A stretch of 13,426 bases of DNA from Actinomycetota bacterium (lineage in GTDB: Bacteria; Actinomycetota; Acidimicrobiia; Spongiisociales; ZC4RG35): NCBI GenBank assembly GCA_027296205.1, contig JAPUJM010000243.1:1-13426 (forward strand), read 5' to 3'. A program made the translations under genes and the position numbers. Position 1 is the stretch's first letter. Each line of letters starts with the position of its first letter. The notes below the pieces were generated by a model, which was not told the DNA's origin, made no database searches, and worked only from the letters and a program-made list of their open reading frames with translations. This document shows positions 1 through 6,023 of this stretch, in pieces.

Positions 1-1
1 A

Positions 2-115
2 GCCTTCCTCCTACTCCGCGATACCTCAATGGGATCCAACGGCTCAGGCCGCCCAAACAACACGGGCACTGGCGCAGGAACCGAATTACCCAGTACCGGT
101 AAGCTGACCCCATAA
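2..115 (+). CDS. 3' end of an upstream gene, possibly an ABC transporter permease (partial)
   Basis: The first 115 bases are open in all three plus-strand frames until near their end. The frame starting at base 2 has the most G/C third positions and stops with TAA at 113-115, 18 nt before the ABC ATPase start. It reads as a short hydrophobic piece (AFLLLRD) followed by a tail rich in Gly, Thr, Asn, Ser and Pro. A hydrophobic helix ending in LLLR is how the last membrane segment of many FbpB/PotB-type permeases ends, and a permease gene directly before its ATPase gene is a common order. This is inference from 37 residues. The frame stopping at 102 and the one stopping at 107 cannot be excluded, and the segment could belong to an unrelated gene. 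Confidence 0.3.
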   Translation, partial: AFLLLRDTSMGSNGSGRPNNTGTGAGTELPSTGKLTP

Positions 116-133
116 CCCTGGCCAAACATCGCA

Positions 134-1180
134 ATGACTCAAGACACGCCCACCCCCCCAACAAACGACCTCGTCGAACTCCGCGACGTCACGGTCACCT
201 ACCCTGGCGCCACCTCGCCGGCCCTCCTCGGCATGAGCCTCGCCGTAACTGAGGGTGAGTTCCTTGCGATTCTCGGCCCCAGCGGATCGGGAAAAACGAC
301 CGCTCTAAGGGCCATCGCCGGTTTCGAGCACATCCAGAGCGGCGAAATCCACATCAACGACCAACTCGTCGCCGGCGCCAACCGTCATGTCGATCCCGAG
401 CGCCGTCGCGTTGGAATGGTCTTTCAGGACTACGCCCTCTTTCCGCACAAGACTGTTGCGGGGAACGTCGCGTACGGCCTGAACCGAAGCAAGGGAGAGG
501 CCAGGGTTGGCGAGGTCCTGGAGCTGGTCGGTCTCACGGGACTCGGTGATCGAATGCCCAACGAACTTTCCGGAGGCCAGCAGCAACGAGTCGCCCTCGC
601 CAGGGCATTGGCCCCCGAGCCCGATGTCATCCTGCTCGACGAGCCCTTCTCCAACCTCGACGCCAATCTGCGGGACAGGGTGCGGCGCGAGTTACGCCTG
701 ATCCTCACGGAGACACGCACCACCGCCGTGCTGGTCACTCACGATCAGGAAGAGGCGCTGGCCACGTCTGACCTGGTCGCAGTGATGTACAAGGGGCGTG
801 TCGTTCAGGTCGATTCGCCTGCCGAGCTCTACACGAAGCCTTCCGATCCGTGGATCGCCGACTTTCTCGGCGACGCCGACATTCTCACCACAACCGGTCA
901 CCGCGGCTATGCCGAGACGGCCGTCGGCCGATTCAAGACCGACCTCAAAGGCCCGGTCGTCGTGGTGGTGCGACCCGAAGATGTTCAGCTGTCGGTTGGA
1001 GAGACTCCAAACGCTGTCGTTGCCCGGACAGATTTCTTCGGTCACGACCAATTGGTGACGGTTGCCCTGCACGGGGGTAGCAGAATCCGGTCCCGAATCG
1101 GCCCAAGACCCAACTACCAGTCTGGAGACCGCGTCCGGGTAAGGGCGATCCGCGCCAGGGTCTATCCGGGCCGCACCTAA
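134..1180 (+). CDS. ABC transporter ATP-binding protein, FbpC/PotA/CysA type
   Basis: This 348-residue cytoplasmic ATPase should power import of a small solute such as ferric iron, a polyamine, sulfate or thiamine. Visible motifs in order: A-loop Tyr23, Walker A GPSGSGKTT at 48-56, Q-loop Gln98 in VFQDYALFPH, signature LSGGQQQR from 145, Walker B VILLDEP from 165 with catalytic Glu170, D-loop SNLD at 173-176, and H-loop His203 in VTHDQEEA. The last ~70 residues, after a VVRPEDV segment, look like the TOBE substrate-regulation domain of this family. The length fits one full NBD plus a single TOBE domain. The ATG gives a 12-residue leader before the first beta strand; no clear Shine-Dalgarno precedes it. 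The downstream membrane protein starts 11 nt after its stop, so the two are probably co-transcribed. The NBD resembles FbpC most, but no binding protein is visible, so the substrate cannot be assigned. Confidence 0.93.
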   Translation: MTQDTPTPPTNDLVELRDVTVTYPGATSPALLGMSLAVTEGEFLAILGPSGSGKTTALRAIAGFEHIQSGEIHINDQLVAGANRHVDPERRRVGMVFQDYALFPHKTVAGNVAYGLNRSKGEARVGEVLELVGLTGLGDRMPNELSGGQQQRVALARALAPEPDVILLDEPFSNLDANLRDRVRRELRLILTETRTTAVLVTHDQEEALATSDLVAVMYKGRVVQVDSPAELYTKPSDPWIADFLGDADILTTTGHRGYAETAVGRFKTDLKGPVVVVVRPEDVQLSVGETPNAVVARTDFFGHDQLVTVALHGGSRIRSRIGPRPNYQSGDRVRVRAIRARVYPGRT

Positions 1181-1191
1181 GGTCGAAGCCA

Positions 1192-1878
1192 ATGGAGTCG
1201 GTCCTTTCGGTCGTAGCGGCCATCGCCTCAAGTCTTTTCGCGTTTGACCTCTGGAGCGACTATCGCCGGCGCCCAAGACCGCACATAGCGGCATACGGCA
1301 CAGGCATGACCATGTTTGCTGTCGCCACATGGGCACTGTTCATCGGTGTCACATTCGCATGGACAGGGCCCGTCTACCGCACCTTCTTCCTGTTTGGCGC
1401 GGTTCTCAACATCCCATTTCTCGCTCTCGGCTCGATGTTCCTGGTAGTCGGGAAGCGCTCGGGTCATGCGATGACTGTTGCTCTTGGGGCGTTCACCGCC
1501 TTCGCCACGACCCTCACCCTGACCGTGCCCTTCCAGCAACCTCTGCCGGTCGACGGCATCCCCCACGCACGCGACATGTTCGAGTCCGGATTCGGGCCCC
1601 GACTGTTCGCCTTGATTGGCGGAGCTGTGGGAGTGACGATCCTGAGTGTTCTCGCTCTGGTCAGTCTCGTTCGCTTTTGGAAGAAGGACCGGAGCATCGT
1701 CTGGGGGAACGCGCTGATCCTGGCCGGGACACTGGCGGCGGCGTGGGGCGGCACCCGGCTGGCTCTTGGCGATGAGAGTGGATTCGCCCTCTCCCTTCTC
1801 ATCGCCGTCACCCTGATCTGGGCCGGCTATCGCGTTGCCGCCGGCCGTCGGCGAATCGGTCGCCATCAGCGAACCTGA
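1192..1878 (+). CDS. Unrecognised integral membrane protein, about seven transmembrane segments
   Basis: I do not recognise a family for this 228-residue protein. Hydrophobic stretches lie at about residues 2-20, 33-56, 59-87, 92-114, 135-163, 168-192 and 195-216, joined by short loops. The first loop is strongly basic (DYRRRPRPH) and so is the C-terminal tail (GRRRIGRHQR). The positive-inside rule would place both on the cytoplasmic side. That is hard to reconcile with seven helices unless one stretch is not a true membrane span or one of the two basic regions lies outside. There is no signal peptide or catalytic motif. The ATG lies 11 nt after the ABC ATPase stop, with a weak AAGG about 9 nt upstream, so the two genes are probably on one transcript. 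It is too small and lacks the EAA loop expected of a permease partner for that ATPase. The TGA stop lies inside the left arm of the hairpin that separates it from moaA. Confidence 0.75.
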   Translation: MESVLSVVAAIASSLFAFDLWSDYRRRPRPHIAAYGTGMTMFAVATWALFIGVTFAWTGPVYRTFFLFGAVLNIPFLALGSMFLVVGKRSGHAMTVALGAFTAFATTLTLTVPFQQPLPVDGIPHARDMFESGFGPRLFALIGGAVGVTILSVLALVSLVRFWKKDRSIVWGNALILAGTLAAAWGGTRLALGDESGFALSLLIAVTLIWAGYRVAAGRRRIGRHQRT

Positions 1879-1919
1879 GGTCGTTTGGCCCGGATACGGG
1901 CCGTACCACCTGAGGTTCG
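1870..1919. terminator. Long imperfect hairpin between convergent stop codons, probable bidirectional terminator
   Basis: Bases 1870-1892 pair with 1897-1919 around a 4-base GATA loop. Of 23 positions, 19 are Watson-Crick pairs, one is T-G (1886/1903), and three are single mismatches (T/T, C/C and G/G). The top six pairs are the perfect GGCCCG/CGGGCC. The left arm contains the TGA stop of the membrane protein, and the right arm ends 4 bases before the moaA stop. Neither strand has a T-run after the stem, so it is not a classical intrinsic terminator. U-tract-poor hairpins are proposed as terminators in actinobacteria. The arms also share a direct ACCTGAGGT, because that sequence is nearly its own reverse complement. 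Confidence 0.65.
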
Positions 1920-1922
1920 GGT

Positions 1923-2927
1923 CTAGCCGCCGATGTAGGACATTTCGACCGGTGTGCCGATGCGGGATGTCTGCGAGGAGCGGATCTCGGAGTAGCGGTC
2001 GTCGCGCTTTGCCCAGATCTCGTCGATGACCTCACCGACGTTGACCCCCGAGCGGAGAGCGTCGCGGAGACTGGTGCCCGACGATGCAAAGAGACACGTG
2101 TACAGCATGCCCTCCGCCGACACCCGCGCTCTGGTGCACGCTCCGCAGAAGGGCTTGGTGACCGATGCGATCACCCCCACCTCGCCCTCGCCGTCGCGAT
2201 AGCGGAACCGGCTGGCGACTTCACCGGGGTAGTTGGCCGGAACCGGCTCGACGGGATGAGCCGAATTGATCGTCTCGATGATCTCTGATGCCGGGACCAC
2301 GTCGTCGAGACGCCACCCGTTGGTGTTTCCGACGTCCATGAACTCGATGAACCTGACAATATGACCCGTCCCCCTGAAGTATTCGGCCATGTCGATGACC
2401 GAGTGCTCGTTGACATCCTTCTGGACGACGCAGTTGACCTTCACCGGCCCGAGCCCGACTTCGGCCGCGACGTCGATGGCCTCGAGAACAGTGGCAACGG
2501 GGAAGCCCACGTCGTTCATTCTCTGGAAGGTGGGGTCGTCCATCGCGTCAAGGCTCACCGTCACCCGGTCGAGCCCGGCCTCCGCCAGACCTGCCGCCTT
2601 TCGCGCCAGCAGAGAGGCGTTGGTGGTAAGGGTCAGATCCTCGACTCCGCCGACTGCTGAGATGGCAGCCACCAGCTTCTCGATCTGCCTGCGTAACAAC
2701 GGCTCACCGCCGGTTATCCGAACCTTGTTGACGCCGCGGGAGACAAAGGTGCGGACCAACGAGGTGATCTCCTCAAAGGTAAGCAACTGGTCCCGGGGCA
2801 GAAACTCGTGATCCGGTCCAAACACCTCTTTTGGCATGCAATAGGTGCACCGAAAGTTGCAGCGGTCAGTGACCGAGATCCGAAGATCTCTGAGACGACG
2901 CTCAAACTGATCAGTTATCTCTGTCAT
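1923..2927 (-). CDS. moaA: GTP 3',8-cyclase MoaA, molybdenum cofactor biosynthesis
   Basis: MoaA is a cytoplasmic radical-SAM enzyme that turns GTP into (8S)-3',8-cyclo-7,8-dihydroguanosine 5'-triphosphate, which MoaC then converts to cPMP; this is the first step of molybdopterin synthesis. The 334-residue product has the N-terminal radical-SAM motif CNFRCTYC (Cys23, Cys27, Cys30), the SAM-binding GGEP at 73-76, and the C-terminal second [4Fe-4S] site Cys261, Cys264, Cys278 with the CxxC-x13-C spacing of MoaA. Arg266 and Arg268 sit where the GTP-contacting arginines of the family occur. The protein ends in MSYIGG; the terminal Gly-Gly is a known MoaA hallmark needed for activity. The frame is open far upstream, but the ATG at 2927 gives the usual short lead into LRISVTDRC. 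It converges with the membrane protein and diverges from the thioredoxin-like gene. No other Moco gene is in the window. Confidence 0.97.
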   Translation of the reverse strand: MTEITDQFERRLRDLRISVTDRCNFRCTYCMPKEVFGPDHEFLPRDQLLTFEEITSLVRTFVSRGVNKVRITGGEPLLRRQIEKLVAAISAVGGVEDLTLTTNASLLARKAAGLAEAGLDRVTVSLDAMDDPTFQRMNDVGFPVATVLEAIDVAAEVGLGPVKVNCVVQKDVNEHSVIDMAEYFRGTGHIVRFIEFMDVGNTNGWRLDDVVPASEIIETINSAHPVEPVPANYPGEVASRFRYRDGEGEVGVIASVTKPFCGACTRARVSAEGMLYTCLFASSGTSLRDALRSGVNVGEVIDEIWAKRDDRYSEIRSSQTSRIGTPVEMSYIGG

Positions 2928-2999
2928 TGCACCAAAGGATAAGCCGGAAGACCGACAATCGATTCGGGGTTCTCTACAGGGACAGGCGACAATACAGAT
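2928..2999. promoter_or_regulatory. Divergent intergenic region between moaA and the thioredoxin-like gene
   Basis: These 72 bases must hold the promoters of both divergent genes, unless transcription comes from further away. On the minus strand a -10-like TATCCT lies at 2941-2936, only 8 nt before the moaA ATG. There is no good -35 and no convincing Shine-Dalgarno, which would fit a leaderless moaA mRNA. For the plus strand I see no strong -10. A 7-base direct repeat CGACAAT occurs at 2953-2959 and 2987-2993. No riboswitch-like fold such as a Moco element fits in so short a leader. The promoter assignment is inference by eye. Confidence 0.3.
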
Positions 3000-3362
3000 A
3001 TGGGAATCTTCAAGAAGCGCCACAAGGCAGCACAACTGAGCTCGTCCACCGAGTTCGAGCAAATGCTCACCGAGGGAAAGCCGGTTCTGGTCGACTTCAT
3101 GAAATACGGCTGTCAGCCCTGCCAGATCATGGACGGCATCGTCAACGAGGTGGCCGACGAGTTCCAGGAAGAGGCCATCGTGGTCAAGGCCAACCTCGAC
3201 AAGGTGCCCGACCTCTTCTCCAAGTTCAAGGTGCGATCCACCCCGACCTTCGTCCTCCTGACCCCGCAAGGCAATGGTCTGCACCAGAGGTGGCGACAGT
3301 CGGGTCTGGTGAAGAAGGACGTCATGGTGACGAACGTTCAGCGGGCGATCGAAAAGCTGTAG
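3000..3362 (+). CDS. Thioredoxin-fold protein with CQPC active site
   Basis: This 120-residue cytoplasmic protein has a thioredoxin fold: a basic N-terminal extension (GIFKKRHK), strand KPVLVDF with Asp32 at the position of the buried Asp26 of E. coli Trx, active site Cys38-Gln-Pro-Cys41, and the cis-proline loop STPTF with Pro82. It has no signal peptide. It differs from classical thioredoxin in two ways: the active site is CQPC, not CGPC, and the Trp before the first Cys is Gly37 (KYGCQPC). The final Gly-containing strand is also altered (QRWRQSG). Both redox cysteines and the cis-Pro are kept, so dithiol-disulfide exchange is plausible, but reduction potential and partners probably differ from TrxA. 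The ATG at 3000 has only a distant GGGACAGG upstream. It is divergent from moaA and convergent with the beta-helix membrane protein, 31 nt away. Confidence 0.88.
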   Translation: MGIFKKRHKAAQLSSSTEFEQMLTEGKPVLVDFMKYGCQPCQIMDGIVNEVADEFQEEAIVVKANLDKVPDLFSKFKVRSTPTFVLLTPQGNGLHQRWRQSGLVKKDVMVTNVQRAIEKL

Positions 3363-3393
3363 ACCTGGCGAGACAAATGGAGGTCGGTTCCGA
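3363..3393. other. Short convergent gap at the end of the nuo operon
   Basis: These 31 bases separate the stop of the thioredoxin-like gene from the stop of the last gene of the nuo transcript. A weak inverted repeat GACCT (3362-3366) / AGGTC (3381-3385) with a 14-base loop is present. Just inside the minus-strand gene there is a 4-bp stem GCCT/AGGC around GGTC (3398-3409). Neither is a convincing terminator and there is no T-run. Confidence 0.4.
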
Positions 3394-4569
3394 TCAGGCC
3401 TGGTCAGGCATTTCGGGCTCGGCTTGCCGGCTGAGATACCACCCACCCAGCCCCAGTGGCAACACGATCAGCGGGATCAGCCATCCTACGACCGGCAGCA
3501 TCCAGAGGATGCCAACCACCGCAGACCCGACGAGAATCGCCCCGTAGATCTCGAGCTTCCTGAACAGCACTCCGCCCACCCGGCCGACTGTGGGGATGCC
3601 TGCCACCAGCGAGGTTGCCAGAACCAATCCGAAAGCCGCCAGGACCAGGGGTCCGAGAATGATGAGCAACGGAAAGCTCGCCGAGGGTGGAGCGAGAGTG
3701 AACAGCAGCGCTCCGATCGCCACCAGGAACAAAGGCGATGCCATGACCACAGCTCCGAAGAACCACGCTCTCAGCGGCGACACTTTCACTTTTTCAATGG
3801 CCGCGCCAGTCCGGGAGGGCCATCCCCATGCTGTGCCGAGAGCGGCAATCGTCAGCAAGAGAACCACCAAAAACCGACCGAACAGAGCGAGCGCCCTGAC
3901 TCTGATATTGGGTGGCAGCGGTGTTTTGTGCACCACGATCCCGCCCACGCTTGCCATCTCCAGGCCCTCCGCCGCGGAATCGGACCGGTACCCGAGATCT
4001 CCTGACACCGTCAGCTCGTCGACAACGGTTAGCTGCCCGACAGAGACGTCGACATCACTCTCGACCGAACCGGCGATGGCGAGAGTTCGCTGGCTGCCCT
4101 CCAGATCCCGTCCGATGTGACCGAGTGCCTCCATGTTGAGCACCCATGCCAACACGTCACCGTCAACTGAAGAGCCTGCTGCGAGCCGGACATCCACGGC
4201 TGTCACCACGACGTCTCGGCCGACGGTCCCGTTCACGACAAGCGATCGCGCAATCACCCGGAGTGCTCCACCGACCGACCCGTTGATCGTCACCGTTGGC
4301 GCCACCGCTGTCACCGAGCCGGTGACCGTCCCATCTATGACCACCTCGTCCGCGGCAACGGCGATCAAGTCCCCATCGATCTTGCCCTCGATCGACACCT
4401 TGATCGCCCCCGCGTAGAGATCGCCCTCGAGAAGGTCGTCGGGTCGAATGATGACGAACTCAGAGTTCGCGGTCTCGGCGGCGAGAGCCGGGGCGGCTGC
4501 TCCGACGAGGATGACCCCCGCGGCCAAGCCGAGGAGGAGACGCCCGGTGGTGCTAGAGCGGGAAGGCAT
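3394..4569 (-). CDS. Secreted/membrane-anchored protein with bactofilin-like beta-helix repeats
   Basis: The 391-residue product starts with a clear signal peptide: basic MPSRSSTTGR, a hydrophobic core at about 11-25, and a probable cleavage after APALA near residue 30. Residues ~45-195 consist of short repeats with a Gly-x-[Val/Ile]-x-Gly-[Asp/Ser] rhythm (DGDLIA, GTVTGSV, GSVGGAL, GTVGRDV, SSVDGDV, GSVESDV). This is the pattern of polymer-forming bactofilin-type right-handed beta-helices, here placed outside the cytoplasm. Four or five membrane segments follow at about 226-247, 267-292, 298-325 and 343-373, then a short acidic tail. I chose the ATG at 4569, which overlaps the nuoN stop by 17 nt and has GGCGG just upstream. 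A TTG at 4584 would add five residues. It is probably translated by coupling from nuoN. The function is unknown; a structural or cell-envelope role is inference. Confidence 0.8.
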   Translation of the reverse strand: MPSRSSTTGRLLLGLAAGVILVGAAAPALAAETANSEFVIIRPDDLLEGDLYAGAIKVSIEGKIDGDLIAVAADEVVIDGTVTGSVTAVAPTVTINGSVGGALRVIARSLVVNGTVGRDVVVTAVDVRLAAGSSVDGDVLAWVLNMEALGHIGRDLEGSQRTLAIAGSVESDVDVSVGQLTVVDELTVSGDLGYRSDSAAEGLEMASVGGIVVHKTPLPPNIRVRALALFGRFLVVLLLTIAALGTAWGWPSRTGAAIEKVKVSPLRAWFFGAVVMASPLFLVAIGALLFTLAPPSASFPLLIILGPLVLAAFGLVLATSLVAGIPTVGRVGGVLFRKLEIYGAILVGSAVVGILWMLPVVGWLIPLIVLPLGLGGWYLSRQAEPEMPDQA

Positions 4570-6019
4570 CAGCCGCCAGGTCAATGAGTGGCGCCGGCAG
4601 GATACCGGCCAGAACTGTTCCGACCACGGCGAGGGTGAGCACCCAGCGGGCGGTCAACGAGACCACAACCTTCCCTTCCTCCGTCTCGTCCATGTACATC
4701 GCGACGATGACACGCAGATAGAAGGCGAAGGCGATGACCGAGGCCAGAAGCGCGACTATCACCAACCACCCGTAACCATTCGCCCACGCCTCGCTGAAAA
4801 CACCGAACTTGGCCACGAACCCCGAAGTGAGCGGCAGACCGGCCATGCCCAGCAAAAGCACGGCAAACGCCGCCCCGAGAGCAGGGCTCCTGCGGGCCAG
4901 TCCCCGGTACTCGTCGATTGGAGAGCCAGAGCTACTGGGGCCGCTCACAACCGCGACCACCGCGAACGCCCCGATCAGCTGAAGCGCGTAGACGGTCACG
5001 TAGAAGAGCATCCCTGTGGTGGCTCCCCCAACGATCCCGGTCAGGATGAACCCGGCGTGAGCGACACCCGAATAGGCCAACATTCGGCGAACATCACTTT
5101 GGACAAGAGCGATTATCGAGCCGACGAGCATCGAGAGGGCCGAGAGCCCGGCGATCAATGGAAGCCAACTGTCGTCGAGTTGGGGAACTCCTCTGAGCAG
5201 AATCCGGGTTATCGCCAGGAACCCGGCGATCTTGGCCATCGCCGCCATATACCCGACCACACCGGCTGGGGCGCCCTGATACACGTCGGGAGCCCAACTG
5301 TGAAACGGCGCTGCCGACACCTTGAAGCCGAGCCCGACGATGATCAGAGCCAGCCCTATCAGGATCACGGCCGGTCTGGTGACGATGACCGCCGTGAAGA
5401 ACTGTCGTATCGCGAGTATCTCCAGTTCGCCGGTCCCCGCGTACAGAAGAGCCACTCCGTATACGAAGATTGCCGACGCAAAGGACCCGAGCAAGAAGTA
5501 CTTCATCGCAGCCTCGTCGGCCTTGGTCTTCTCCCTGGTCAATCCGGCAAGGACGTATAGCGAGATCGAGCCGATCTCGAGACCGAGGAACATCATCACC
5601 AGGTTGTTGGAGGCGACCATGATCGAGAATCCGGTCGTGGCCAGGAGGACCAGGGCGATTGCCTCGGCGCCCCGGCGATCGAGGCTCTCGACAAGCCTCC
5701 ACCCTGCGAGCAACCCGAGCCCCGCCATCACCAGCAACACCAACCGACCGAACACAGCGAATCCGTCCATGACGACCATCCCGGAAAAGGCCACCAGTTG
5801 GTCGAGTTCGCCGACCTCCAGAGCATCTCCCGCCCGAGCCCATTGCAGGAATGTGAAGGAGATTGCGATTAACAGGGTGATTGCAGAGATGGCTCCCAGC
5901 ACGCGTGTGGCCGGCTTCCATTGAACGTCGACCAGGAGAACCCCAGCGGCTCCGAGCGCCAGCGCCACCTCGGGAAGGATGGCGATCCAGTTGACGTCGG
6001 GCGTGGTGATCTCGATCAC
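4553..6019 (-). CDS. nuoN: NADH-quinone oxidoreductase subunit N
   Basis: NuoN is an antiporter-like membrane subunit of complex I that forms one of its proton channels. The 488-residue, highly hydrophobic protein is of usual length, with about 14 helices. Key residues are in place: Glu148 in the TM5 motif FLGLEIGS, Lys233 in the broken helix 7 (GFKVSAAPFHSW), His240 in the same motif, and Lys263 in helix 8 (AAMAKIAGF), matching E. coli Glu133, Lys217 and Lys247. The N-terminus (ITTPDVNWIAILPE) is typical of the family. The GTG start is forced: a stop lies two codons upstream in frame. It overlaps the nuoM TGA as GTGA, and the Shine-Dalgarno-like AGGAG runs directly into the GTG, so expression probably depends on ribosomes finishing nuoM. 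Confidence 0.97.
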   Translation of the reverse strand: MIEITTPDVNWIAILPEVALALGAAGVLLVDVQWKPATRVLGAISAITLLIAISFTFLQWARAGDALEVGELDQLVAFSGMVVMDGFAVFGRLVLLVMAGLGLLAGWRLVESLDRRGAEAIALVLLATTGFSIMVASNNLVMMFLGLEIGSISLYVLAGLTREKTKADEAAMKYFLLGSFASAIFVYGVALLYAGTGELEILAIRQFFTAVIVTRPAVILIGLALIIVGLGFKVSAAPFHSWAPDVYQGAPAGVVGYMAAMAKIAGFLAITRILLRGVPQLDDSWLPLIAGLSALSMLVGSIIALVQSDVRRMLAYSGVAHAGFILTGIVGGATTGMLFYVTVYALQLIGAFAVVAVVSGPSSSGSPIDEYRGLARRSPALGAAFAVLLLGMAGLPLTSGFVAKFGVFSEAWANGYGWLVIVALLASVIAFAFYLRVIVAMYMDETEEGKVVVSLTARWVLTLAVVGTVLAGILPAPLIDLAADAFPL

Positions 6020-6023
6020 TCCT
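6015..6023 (-). promoter_or_regulatory. nuoM/nuoN coupling junction AGGAGTGAT
   Basis: On the minus strand the sequence AGGAGTGAT contains a full anti-SD complement (AGGAG), the nuoN GTG start and the nuoM TGA stop, all overlapping. The spacing between SD and start is zero or negative, too short for normal de novo initiation. Reinitiation by the terminating ribosome is the natural reading. The identical nine bases occur at the nuoJ/nuoK junction. Confidence 0.6.

Noticed and set aside
1228..1866. A 212-codon open frame antisense to the membrane protein
   Set aside because: It is rich in Glu, Gly, Gln and Arg with no motif. The plus-strand frame has coherent membrane helices and follows the ABC gene closely.
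1923..3446. An N-terminally extended MoaA of 507 residues
   Set aside because: The extension would run antisense through the whole thioredoxin-like gene and has no MoaA homology. The ATG at 2927 gives the standard family N-terminus and length.
4570..4584. TTG start for the beta-helix protein at 4584
   Set aside because: It adds only five residues before a standard signal peptide. The ATG at 4569 has a nearer GGCGG and is the more likely codon, though the TTG is not excluded.
4448..5560. A 370-codon open frame on the plus strand opposite nuoN and the beta-helix gene
   Set aside because: It is highly charged and low-complexity (Arg, Glu, Asp, Gln, His, Gly, Pro), the typical antisense shadow of a G+C-rich membrane-protein gene. 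The minus strand carries the recognisable NuoN with all key residues.
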